A stretch of DNA of 5,270 nucleotides, from assembly GCA_009788135.1 (NCBI GenBank), contig WQSA01000141.1, positions 1-5,270 on the forward strand, read 5' to 3'. Below are positions 1 to 5,270 of this stretch, piece by piece. The DNA is from Candidatus Fibrimonadales bacterium (GTDB taxonomy: Bacteria > Fibrobacterota > Fibrobacteria > Fibrobacterales > Fibrobacteraceae). Numbering within the stretch: position 1 is the first letter of the stretch; each line of letters begins with the position of its first letter. The notes below the pieces were generated by a model that did no database searches, had not been told where the DNA came from, and saw only the letters and a program-made list of their open reading frames with translations. The position numbers were made by a program, and so were the translations under genes.

Positions 1-6
1 AAAAAA

Positions 7-19
7 TTTTTCTATATTT
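7..19 (+). promoter_or_regulatory. Probable -10 region of the tRNA-Cys promoter
   Basis: A T-run followed by C and TATATT (13-18) ends 10 nt before the mature 5' end of the tRNA. TATATT differs from TATAAT at one position, and the spacing would start the transcript a few bases ahead of the tRNA, as is common for tRNA genes. It also fits the TAnnTTT pattern of Bacteroidota -7 elements. Any -35 element would lie off the left edge. The same 13-mer recurs on the minus strand at 4973-4985. Confidence 0.45.
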
Positions 20-28
20 AACGCTTTC

Positions 29-100
29 GGTGACATACCCAAGTGGTAAGGGAACGGTCTGCAAAACCGTGATTCCCCGGTTCGAATCCGGGTGTCACCT
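29..100 (+). tRNA. tRNA-Cys (anticodon GCA)
   Basis: This 72-nt sequence folds as a complete cloverleaf. The acceptor stem is GGTGACA (29-35) with TGTCACC (93-99), all seven pairs Watson-Crick. The D stem is CCC/GGG (38-40 with 50-52), with GTGGTAA in the loop. The anticodon stem is ACGGT/ACCGT (54-58 with 66-70), with loop CTGCAAA and anticodon GCA at 61-63. The T stem is CCCGG/CCGGG (76-80 with 88-92), with loop TTCGAAT. The discriminator base at 100 is T, the known identity element for CysRS. The 3' CCA is not encoded (TTC follows), so it must be added after transcription, unlike in enterobacteria. The gene lies 6 bp from the stop codon of the opposing outer-membrane protein gene. Confidence 0.97.
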
Positions 101-106
101 TTCAAA

Positions 107-1351
107 TCAGAAACTAAAGCTCAAACCAACCGCTGGCACCCAAGCCTGAACATCATAACGAGCATCAAGACCATCATCCTTATCCGTATTGCTTCCAGAT
201 GTAGCGTCTCTGCCCAAGGGGCCGGAGCCATTGGAATACCCGAATGAGGCATCTATTGATATATTTGGAATAGGGCGGTAAGAAAAGCCCACAGTAGTGC
301 CGAATTTATCCGTGCTGGGAGATTCCGGGGTTAAATAACCATCGGCAACAGGAGATTCGTCGTAATATACGCCCAAGCGCAAGTCGAGCTGTGGTATGAG
401 GGTATATTGAGCGCCAAGGCGATAGGCAAATGTATTGTCGTATTTTTTCTGCGAAACCTGATTAAACATAGGATTATCGAATTTTAAAGAAAGATTCTTA
501 TAAGTTCCCCAGAATATAATCTGCCAATCAAAAGCCAAAACAAGTTTGTCCATTGGCCAGAAAGAAATGCCTACATTCAAGTTTGCGGGCAAAGGAAGTT
601 CCGCCTCAAATTTGGATGCTTCAATGGCGGTAAACATCGGATGTGGAAACACACTCTCAATTTCCGCTTTGCCATCTGAAACCTTCATATCCACCCCAGA
701 ACGATAAGCAAAGCCAAGTGCAAGTTTATTCGGAAGCAAATCGTAAAGAATACCAGCATTAACTCCTACAGCCACATCTGCATCGCCGGAAAAAGTTCCC
801 GAAGCTATGCCGGCAGGCAAACTTAAAGCCGGATTCTTCAAATCTTTGCTCTGCTCAAAACTGCTACCCAAATAAATAGCAGGGCCTATGCCTATGCTTA
901 TCTTATCGAGTAACTTAAAAGCAATGGTAGGCTGCAAAGCGAAAACCTTTAAATCTATGCTCTGCAAAATATCTGCGCCTGGCCAATTTTTGCCATAGTC
1001 CGCAGCGTTGCCGTAAGGAGTTGTAAAGCTAATGCCAACAGACAGCCAATCTGTTATGCCTGAAGCAGCGTAAACATACATCGGAGTTCCAACTTTTTCA
1101 TTGTAAGTCTGCTTGCCATCGGCACCGATTTGCACTTCTGGCATAATAAAAGTAGCGCCAGCGGAAAAGTCAAACGTTTTATCCAAAAAGCCCATAGCGC
1201 CTGGGTTAAAATTCATGCTCTCAGAACCGAGTTTTAATCCCGCGCCTGTATGCGCCATACCCCATTGCTTGGCACTGAGCGTATTGACTTGATAAGACTC
1301 TGCAAAGAGCAACGAGCTTGCTGCTAAAACCGCAAACAATGATTTTTTCAT
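107..1351 (-). CDS. FadL/OMPP1/TodX-family outer-membrane transport protein
   Basis: The 414-aa product is a probable outer-membrane beta-barrel channel for hydrophobic substrates such as long-chain fatty acids or aromatics; the actual substrate cannot be read from sequence. It starts with a signal peptide (MKK, a hydrophobic stretch to about residue 16, likely cleavage after Ala17). The mature N terminus (ESYQVNTLSAKQWGMAHTG) matches the hatch region of FadL proteins, including an Asn-Pro-Gly-Ala at residues 49-52 in the place of the family NPA motif. Alternating amphipathic strands follow, with many aromatic girdle residues, and the chain ends in Phe, the usual barrel-terminal signal for outer-membrane assembly. 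Length is typical for the family. I chose the ATG at 1351 because GAGGG (1358-1362) sits 6 nt upstream; the in-frame ATG at 1366 lies ahead of that ribosome binding site and would add MRGFF before the signal peptide. It is divergent from glnS and convergent with tRNA-Cys. Confidence 0.88.
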   Translation of the reverse strand: MKKSLFAVLAASSLLFAESYQVNTLSAKQWGMAHTGAGLKLGSESMNFNPGAMGFLDKTFDFSAGATFIMPEVQIGADGKQTYNEKVGTPMYVYAASGITDWLSVGISFTTPYGNAADYGKNWPGADILQSIDLKVFALQPTIAFKLLDKISIGIGPAIYLGSSFEQSKDLKNPALSLPAGIASGTFSGDADVAVGVNAGILYDLLPNKLALGFAYRSGVDMKVSDGKAEIESVFPHPMFTAIEASKFEAELPLPANLNVGISFWPMDKLVLAFDWQIIFWGTYKNLSLKFDNPMFNQVSQKKYDNTFAYRLGAQYTLIPQLDLRLGVYYDESPVADGYLTPESPSTDKFGTTVGFSYRPIPNISIDASFGYSNGSGPLGRDATSGSNTDKDDGLDARYDVQAWVPAVGLSFSF

Positions 1352-1357
1352 AAAAAA

Positions 1358-1362
1358 CCCTC
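1358..1362 (-). promoter_or_regulatory. Ribosome binding site that decides the outer-membrane protein start
   Basis: On the minus strand GAGGG is followed by six T residues and then ATG at 1351. This spacing is good for Shine-Dalgarno pairing and favours the 1351 start over the upstream in-frame ATG at 1366, which would place the site inside the coding region. Confidence 0.75.
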
Positions 1363-1377
1363 GCATTGAATAAAAGA

Positions 1378-1383
1378 AATATA
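1378..1383 (-). promoter_or_regulatory. Possible -10 element for the outer-membrane protein gene
   Basis: TATATT preceded by TTTAC lies 26 nt upstream of the chosen ATG. A start about 7 nt downstream would leave a roughly 20-nt leader that includes the GAGGG ribosome binding site. I see no convincing -35 (TTGACA-like) hexamer at the usual distance. Support comes mainly from recurrence of the same hexamer ahead of tRNA-Cys and the AI-2E gene. Confidence 0.35.
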
Positions 1384-1403
1384 GTAAAGATCATACATAA
1401 AAA

Positions 1404-1423
1404 TATAATATTTTTTCTATTTT
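1404..1423 (+). promoter_or_regulatory. Candidate glnS promoter elements
   Basis: Two overlapping options exist. A perfect TATAAT at 1404-1409 would give a leader of about 15 nt. A TATTTT at 1418-1423, preceded by six T residues and C, lies 8 nt before the ATG and would place the start at or next to the initiation codon. Neither has a recognisable -35 partner in the very AT-rich upstream sequence, so which one is used cannot be decided by eye. Confidence 0.3.
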
Positions 1424-1431
1424 TTCCCCCA

Positions 1432-3114
1432 ATGGAATCTTCTAATTTTATTCAGGACTTTATAGTCGAAGACTTGGAGAGCAAGCGGTATAGCGATGTG
1501 CATACTCGGTTTCCGCCGGAGCCTAACGGATATTTGCATATTGGCCATGCCAAAAGCATATGCATAAACTTTGGAACAGCCCTGAAATTCAATGGCAAAT
1601 GCAACCTTCGCTTTGACGATACCAACCCTGCTAAAGAAGATGTTGAATATGTGGATAGCATAAAAGAAGATGTAAAATGGCTTGGCTTTGACTGGGGAGA
1701 GCATGAATTTTACGCAAGCGATTACTACGATTTATGTTATGAATTTGCAGAGCAGCTTATTCTGGCGGGCAAAGCTTATGTTTGCCACTTGAAAGGCGAT
1801 GAGGTGAGCGAATATAGAGGCACGCTCACCAGCCCGGGCAAAGATAGCCCTTGGAGAGGCCGCCCTGCGCAGGAAAGCCTTGAGCTTTTCCGCAAAATGC
1901 GCTCTGGGGAAATAGAGGAAGGCGAAGCGTTTTTGCGCGCAAAAATAGACATGGCAGACCCGAACATGAATATGCGCGACCCCGCAATCTATCGCATTAA
2001 AAAAGCCGTTCACCACCGCACTGGCGACAAATGGGTGATATATCCGATGTACGATTACGCTCACCCAATCGGAGACTGGGTAGAAGGCGTAACGCACAGC
2101 ATTTGTACTTTGGAATTTGAAGCTCACAGGCCGCTTTACGAATGGGTACTGAACGAAATAGGATCAAGCCCGAAAATGCCTGCGTATTTGCCAAGGCAAA
2201 TTGAATTTGCACGCCTTAATCTCACTTATACTGTTATGAGCAAAAGACTTTTGCGAGAACTTGTGGAAAACAATCATGTTCTTGGCTGGGATGATCCTCG
2301 CATGCCAACAATCAGCGGTCTCAGGCGCAGAGGCTATACGCCCAGTTCATTGCGCGAGTTTGCCGAGCGGATTGGCGTTGCAAAAACCGATAGTATGGTT
2401 GATATTGCGCTTCTTTACTTTTGCATCAGAGAAGAGTTGAACAAAAATGCTCAGAGAGCCATGGTTGTTTTAGACCCTGTGAAAGTTGTGCTAACAAATT
2501 GGGAAGATGGCAAGGAAGATGAGTTTGAAATTCTGAATAATCCGGAAAACCCGGAGCAGGGTAGCCGCAAGCTGACTTTTGGCAAAGAACTCTACATTGA
2601 ACGCGAAGATTTTATGGAAATTCCGCCCAAGAAATATTTCAGGCTTTTCCCAGGCTCGGAAGTTCGCTTGAAAGACGCATATTATATTACCTGCAACGAA
2701 ATTGTAAAGAATGAGAACGGCGATATTGCAGAGCTGCATTGCACTTATGACCCTCAGAGCAGGGGAGGCGAGACTCCGGATGCTCGCAAAGTTAAGGGAA
2801 CTTTGCACTGGGTTAATTGCAAAGCCGCAGTCGATGTTGAGGTCCGTCTTTTTGAGAATCTCTTTACTCTGGAAAACCCGGCTGCCATACCGGAAGGGAA
2901 AAGCTACATGGATTATGTGGACAAAAATTCCCTTGCGATAAAGCAGTCCAAAGCGGAACCCATGCTTGCAGAAGCCAAGCCTTATGATAGATTCCAGTTC
3001 TTGAGGCAGGGTTATTTCTGCGTTGATGCAAAAGATTCCGCGCCTCAAAAACCGGTGTTTAACCGTACCGTTGGTTTAAAGGATACTTGGGGCAAGATAT
3101 CCTCTCAAACATGA
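1432..3114 (+). CDS. glnS: Glutaminyl-tRNA synthetase
   Basis: This 560-aa class I aminoacyl-tRNA synthetase charges tRNA-Gln directly with glutamine in the cytoplasm. Similarity to E. coli GlnRS (554 aa) runs end to end. The ATP-binding HIGH motif is at residues 36-39 and the KMSKS-type loop VMSKR at 268-272. With a constant offset of four, R26, D62, Y207 and H211 match the E. coli residues R30, D66, Y211 and H215 that contact glutamine or the tRNA end, and C225 matches C229. This is therefore GlnRS rather than GluRS. The WDDPRMP block (286-292) is followed by the two-barrel anticodon-binding region, from about 335 to the end, closing with the family tail FNRTVGLKDTW. The start is set by homology (MESSNF, ATG at 1432); the frame is open back to 1366, but those 22 codons are Ile/Phe-rich and not family-like. 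No Shine-Dalgarno precedes the ATG, only T and C runs. The 3' end overlaps the convergent gene by 56 bp. Confidence 0.98.
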   Translation: MESSNFIQDFIVEDLESKRYSDVHTRFPPEPNGYLHIGHAKSICINFGTALKFNGKCNLRFDDTNPAKEDVEYVDSIKEDVKWLGFDWGEHEFYASDYYDLCYEFAEQLILAGKAYVCHLKGDEVSEYRGTLTSPGKDSPWRGRPAQESLELFRKMRSGEIEEGEAFLRAKIDMADPNMNMRDPAIYRIKKAVHHRTGDKWVIYPMYDYAHPIGDWVEGVTHSICTLEFEAHRPLYEWVLNEIGSSPKMPAYLPRQIEFARLNLTYTVMSKRLLRELVENNHVLGWDDPRMPTISGLRRRGYTPSSLREFAERIGVAKTDSMVDIALLYFCIREELNKNAQRAMVVLDPVKVVLTNWEDGKEDEFEILNNPENPEQGSRKLTFGKELYIEREDFMEIPPKKYFRLFPGSEVRLKDAYYITCNEIVKNENGDIAELHCTYDPQSRGGETPDARKVKGTLHWVNCKAAVDVEVRLFENLFTLENPAAIPEGKSYMDYVDKNSLAIKQSKAEPMLAEAKPYDRFQFLRQGYFCVDAKDSAPQKPVFNRTVGLKDTWGKISSQT

Positions 3115-3721
3115 TGTCCGTAAATGGGTGACCGGCGTTTGGCAGGTTGAGAATTCTTTCCAGCGGGCAATAGGTGCTCGCATTGCCTATCAAGGCTTTA
3201 TCTGTTTTCCAAAAACTGGCTTCCCCAGACGAGTTTACGCAAGCTCCGTCCCAGCCTATGAGTATGGTTGGGACTTCGCACAGCATTGTTTGCTGCAAAA
3301 GGCGCAAGTATTGACCCTGTGTTGTGAAAATAGCGAAAACATCGTATTTTCGGATTTGTTTGGCAATCAACCATTCTGCGTATATGTTTTCATTTGGCTT
3401 TATAGTGAAATTGTTTCCATACCTGGCATAATGCGTATCATAGCCGGAATCTTCCAATGCTCTTTCAAACTTTAAAATGGCCTTTTCCACCTCCATCCTG
3501 TAACGAATCCTTCTTGGGTTGTCGTAAGGGAGATAGAAGTGTTTTTCCACTTCCAGGTGGTCAATTCCGCTTTTCCATTCGAACCTGCGCTCTATTTCGT
3601 AGCGCAAAAAGGTTTCCATAGCGGCTACGCTTAGCCTGGAACGCCTTTTATGCTCATACTTGTAAAAGTCGCTTATGCGCTTGAATGTAAAGCCGTCAAT
3701 GCAAAAATATGCTTTCCTCAT
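3059..3721 (-). CDS. Divergent NYN (PIN-like) domain protein, probably lacking catalytic acids
   Basis: This 220-aa soluble protein has no signal peptide or membrane segment. By eye it follows the NYN/LabA-like (former DUF88) fold. Strand 1 is AYFCIDG, with Asp9 retained but no Asn nearby. A basic insert follows (about 20-50), then a strand and helix around 58-90, GYDTHYARYG at 93-102, a helix at 112-124, and YDVFAIFTTQGQYLRLLQ at 126-143. That last block aligns with the family pattern D..vLvSGDsDF.pL, but both aspartates are glutamines (Gln135, Gln137). ILIGWDG (153-159) and a late LIGNAST..PLERIL match the family's closing strand and helix. NYN proteins are typically metal-dependent ribonucleases; this one may bind RNA without cutting it, which is inference. 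The ATG at 3721 has AGGAG 5 nt upstream. The last 18 codons lie antisense to glnS. The NYN assignment is moderate; that the gene is real is more certain. Confidence 0.65.
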   Translation of the reverse strand: MRKAYFCIDGFTFKRISDFYKYEHKRRSRLSVAAMETFLRYEIERRFEWKSGIDHLEVEKHFYLPYDNPRRIRYRMEVEKAILKFERALEDSGYDTHYARYGNNFTIKPNENIYAEWLIAKQIRKYDVFAIFTTQGQYLRLLQQTMLCEVPTILIGWDGACVNSSGEASFWKTDKALIGNASTYCPLERILNLPNAGHPFTDIMFERISCPKYPLNQRYG

Positions 3722-3726
3722 AGGGT

Positions 3727-3731
3727 CTCCT
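3727..3731 (-). promoter_or_regulatory. Ribosome binding site of the NYN-like gene
   Basis: AGGAG on the minus strand, with 5 nt (ACCCT) before the ATG at 3721. It is the strongest Shine-Dalgarno in the window and supports both the start and the reality of the gene. Confidence 0.8.
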
Positions 3732-3737
3732 GTCTTT

Positions 3738-3752
3738 GTCTAATACTTAGAC
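3738..3752 (-). repeat. Inverted repeat next to the NYN-like gene ribosome binding site
   Basis: GTCTAA and TTAGAC form a perfect 6-bp inverted repeat around a 3-nt spacer, ending 6 nt before the AGGAG site. It could be an operator half-site pair or an RNA hairpin that affects access to the ribosome binding site. Function is inferred from position only. Confidence 0.5.
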
Positions 3753-3773
3753 GGAAAAAACAGGGTATTTCCG
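3752..3773 (-). repeat. Second inverted repeat in the leader of the NYN-like gene
   Basis: CGGAAA (3752-3757) and TTTCCG (3768-3773) are a perfect 6-bp inverted repeat around 10 nt. It abuts the GTCTAA repeat and shares one base with it, so the two could form neighbouring or competing structures. It has no clean U-tract to make it a terminator. Confidence 0.4.
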
Positions 3774-3779
3774 GTAAAA

Positions 3780-3808
3780 AAAATTAAAAACCGTCATTTT
3801 GCAAACAA
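3780..3808 (-). promoter_or_regulatory. Possible Bacteroidota-style promoter for the NYN-like gene
   Basis: On the minus strand TTG (3808-3806) is followed after 19 nt by TAATTTT (3786-3780), matching the known Bacteroidota pattern of TTG, 19-21 nt, then TAnnTTTG, except for the final G. The region is a T-run, so a chance match is quite possible. Confidence 0.25.
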
Positions 3809-3817
3809 GTGTTTACA
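3800..3817 (-). terminator. Weak terminator-like hairpin after the AI-2E gene
   Basis: On the minus strand TGTAAAC and GTTTGCA pair around a 4-nt loop (six Watson-Crick pairs plus one G-U), starting 23 nt past the AI-2E stop codon. A T-run follows only after about nine further bases. It is AT-rich and poorly placed relative to the T-run, so it is at best an inefficient terminator. Confidence 0.2.
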
Positions 3818-3840
3818 TTTTTGGCTATTTTTCAGCTTTT

Positions 3841-4965
3841 TTATTTGATAATTTGACGTTTCAGGCTCTGTTGCAGACAGACTTCCCTGAAAAACCAGGT
3901 GCACAGGGGAACGCTCAAAATTAGCCCCCACAGACCGAATATCTTCCCGAATATGGTCAAAATGCCAAGCACAACAACGGGGTTCATTCTCATGCGGGAG
4001 CCATAGATGCGAGGATTGAGTATGTAAGCTTCAATCATGTGTATAATGACTATAAAGCCAATGGCCAGAAATACATGGAAAAGCCCGTAATCTTGCAAAG
4101 ATACCATGCAGATAGGCACGGAAGATATAAACACGCCCGCTATTGGTATAAAACTGCACAAAAATACGGTTGCGAGCAAAAACGCCGAATATTTCCCTAT
4201 GCCCAGAATCCAAAGCCCAACTCCTGTCAGGAGCGTATTCAACACGGCTATAAAGAATTGCGCTTCGAAAGCCTTCCCAAGCATTCCGGAGAATTGCATT
4301 ATGCCTGGTTTCACTTCCTGGAAAATAAATGCCACTCGCGATTTTTCAAGCTTGGCCATGGAGCGCATCAAGCGAGGGAGGTCTAGAATAATCAAAAACG
4401 AGAATAGCAAAGACAGCAAAAAAGAGCTTGCTATTCCTACTATCTTTCCGGAGTATAGAAATATTCTGGAGAGATTCTTTTTCAAATTCCCGCTGTTCTC
4501 CGCAGAAGGCAAATCAAAGGCGTGCTGCAAAATCAAAAGCGTTGGCGATTTATAGCCAGAGCCTTCGGGAGCGGCATGCTCAATATCCATTATCCATTGC
4601 TCAATGATGGGAAACGATACCCCCAGCTCGTTTATCTGGTAATCCAAAGCTCCTATATAAGTGTCGATATTATTCACAAACATCTTGGTTTGGAGTTTGA
4701 CTTCCGTTGTCAAAAAGTATATGCTGCCGCTTATGGCGAGCAATAAGGTTATGCCTATCAGGCAAGTTCTGAGTTTATAGTTTTTGATTCTCGGTTTGAA
4801 CAGTTCATTGGCTCTGTACTGCAAGAATGCGAATACGAAGGTCAAAAATATGAGCAAAAAGAAGGAGCGCATCCAATATATAAGCAAAAAAAGCCCAATC
4901 CATACCGCTATTTTGGCAAACTGCGGATATTTTGAAACAAGCCATGGCGGAGCTGATTCTGACAT
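3841..4965 (-). CDS. AI-2E family transporter (PF01594, former UPF0118)
   Basis: This 374-aa inner-membrane protein has the layout of the AI-2E/PerM/TqsA family. Hydrophobic segments lie at about 17-31, 34-49 and 67-85, then a soluble region at about 86-174, a segment at 175-194, and a cluster of segments from about 236 to 358. Family signatures are IPIAGVFISSVP (273-284), EAYILNPRIYGSRMRMNP (312-329) and FGLWGLILSVPL (343-354). Members export varied small molecules or ions (autoinducer-2, Na+/H+ exchange); the substrate here is not readable. I chose the ATG at 4965 because MSESAPPWLV leads directly into the first membrane segment and lies past the upstream stop. An in-frame extension to 5139 exists but runs through the mlaE coding region and is not family-like. 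No Shine-Dalgarno precedes the ATG; a TATATT lies 8 nt before it. The gap to mlaE is 26 bp, so cotranscription is possible. It ends in a charged tail with Lys as the last residue. Confidence 0.93.
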   Translation of the reverse strand: MSESAPPWLVSKYPQFAKIAVWIGLFLLIYWMRSFFLLIFLTFVFAFLQYRANELFKPRIKNYKLRTCLIGITLLLAISGSIYFLTTEVKLQTKMFVNNIDTYIGALDYQINELGVSFPIIEQWIMDIEHAAPEGSGYKSPTLLILQHAFDLPSAENSGNLKKNLSRIFLYSGKIVGIASSFLLSLLFSFLIILDLPRLMRSMAKLEKSRVAFIFQEVKPGIMQFSGMLGKAFEAQFFIAVLNTLLTGVGLWILGIGKYSAFLLATVFLCSFIPIAGVFISSVPICMVSLQDYGLFHVFLAIGFIVIIHMIEAYILNPRIYGSRMRMNPVVVLGILTIFGKIFGLWGLILSVPLCTWFFREVCLQQSLKRQIIK

Positions 4966-4972
4966 TTTAAGA

Positions 4973-4985
4973 AAATATAGAAAAA
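4973..4985 (-). promoter_or_regulatory. Candidate promoter between mlaE and the AI-2E gene
   Basis: The 13-mer TTTTTCTATATTT on the minus strand is identical to the one ahead of tRNA-Cys (7-19). Its TATATT (4979-4974) ends 8 nt before the AI-2E ATG, so a transcript started here would have almost no leader. No -35 hexamer is evident. Confidence 0.35.
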
Positions 4986-4991
4986 GTCTGA

Positions 4992-5270
4992 TTAATAAAA
5001 CACAAACGAAAACACAGCGTCTGCTAAAATAATTGCAGTTATGGAGAACACCACGCATTTGGTTGTAGCTACGCCTACTGCATCCGCTCCGCCTCTTACA
5101 GACAAGCCCTTTGAAACAGCCACCAAAGCTATTATCCACCCGAAAACCAAACCCTTGAAAAGCGACTTTGCCAAAATATCCATTGAAAGCGCCTCCCTAA
5201 GCTCGGATATAAACAAAGAAGTGGGCAACCCTATAAACAAAGCGGCTACCAAATAACCCGCAAAACATCC
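4992..5270 (-). CDS. mlaE: MlaE/YrbE-family ABC transporter permease, C-terminal part
   Basis: The gene runs off the right edge; the 92 visible residues are the C terminus of an MlaE-type permease (PF02405), the inner-membrane subunit that works with an MlaF ATPase and an MlaD substrate-binding protein in phospholipid traffic between the inner and outer membranes. The visible part begins GCFAGYLVAALFIG, a membrane segment. It is followed by a soluble stretch and the family's conserved block KGLVFGWIIALVAVSKGL, then RGGADAVGVATTKCVV and a last membrane segment ending FVFY with TAA at 4992-4994. The reading frame is open to base 5270 with no stop, so the start lies outside the window. Downstream comes the AI-2E gene and not mlaF or mlaD, so any ATPase and MCE partners would be upstream or elsewhere. 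No damage is visible in the part seen. Confidence 0.88.
   Translation of the reverse strand, partial: GCFAGYLVAALFIGLPTSLFISELREALSMDILAKSLFKGLVFGWIIALVAVSKGLSVRGGADAVGVATTKCVVFSITAIILADAVFSFVFY

Noticed and set aside
1366..1431. 22-residue N-terminal extension of GlnRS from a TTG codon
   Set aside because: The residues come from the AT-rich intergenic region, no ribosome binding site supports the TTG, and the family N terminus begins at the ATG at 1432.
2491..3048. 185-codon minus-strand open frame inside glnS
   Set aside because: It is fully antisense to conserved GlnRS sequence, and its product looks like reverse-complement noise.
3128..3475. 115-codon plus-strand open frame following glnS
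   Set aside because: It lies wholly antisense to the NYN-like gene, which has a strong ribosome binding site and recognisable fold pattern. The product resembles no family I know, and no ribosome binding site precedes it.
3798..3805. 8-bp palindrome TTTGCAAA
   Set aside because: Short, AT-rich and isolated; it is expected by chance in such a spacer, and no partner copy is seen at other promoters.
4106..4555. 149-codon plus-strand open frame
   Set aside because: It is antisense to the clearly recognisable AI-2E gene and has no domain pattern or ribosome binding site, so it is a shadow frame.
4966..5139. N-terminal extension of the AI-2E protein by 58 residues
   Set aside because: The added residues are Arg/Cys-rich, overlap mlaE in another frame, and do not match the family start. 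The ATG at 4965 leads straight into the first membrane segment.

Overview
This is an ordinary chromosomal window from a Gram-negative bacterium. Two envelope proteins, a FadL-type outer-membrane channel and an MlaE-type phospholipid permease, imply an outer membrane. The tRNA-Cys gene does not encode its 3' CCA, which argues against enterobacteria and most gammaproteobacteria although a GlnRS gene is present. Several start regions carry a TAnnTTT-like element, and two of the five complete genes or starts I can judge lack a Shine-Dalgarno sequence. Together these suggest the Fibrobacterota/Bacteroidota (FCB) side of the tree. That placement is inference and I hold it loosely.

Layout, left to right. 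A tRNA-Cys(GCA) gene (29-100, +) runs toward the 3' end of a FadL/OMPP1-family outer-membrane protein gene (107-1351, -), with only 6 bp between them. An 80-bp AT-rich divergent promoter region separates that gene from glnS (1432-3114, +), which encodes a full-length glutaminyl-tRNA synthetase. glnS converges on, and overlaps by 56 bp, a 220-aa gene on the other strand (3059-3721, -). I read that protein as a divergent NYN/PIN-like domain protein whose expected acidic motif is replaced by glutamines. Upstream of it is a 119-bp spacer (3722-3840) with two adjoining inverted repeats and possible promoter and terminator elements. The last two genes are on the minus strand: an AI-2E-family membrane protein (3841-4965), and upstream of it the C-terminal part of an MlaE-type ABC permease (4992-5270) that runs off the window edge.

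The genes do not form one pathway. mlaE and the AI-2E gene may be cotranscribed because only 26 bp separate them. tRNA-Cys and GlnRS both serve translation but are not otherwise linked. I see no mobile element, CRISPR array, prophage or defence island. The points most worth a second look are the catalytically altered NYN-like protein, a T-rich TATATT motif repeated at several starts, and its close spacing to two start codons without a ribosome binding site, which could mean leaderless mRNAs.
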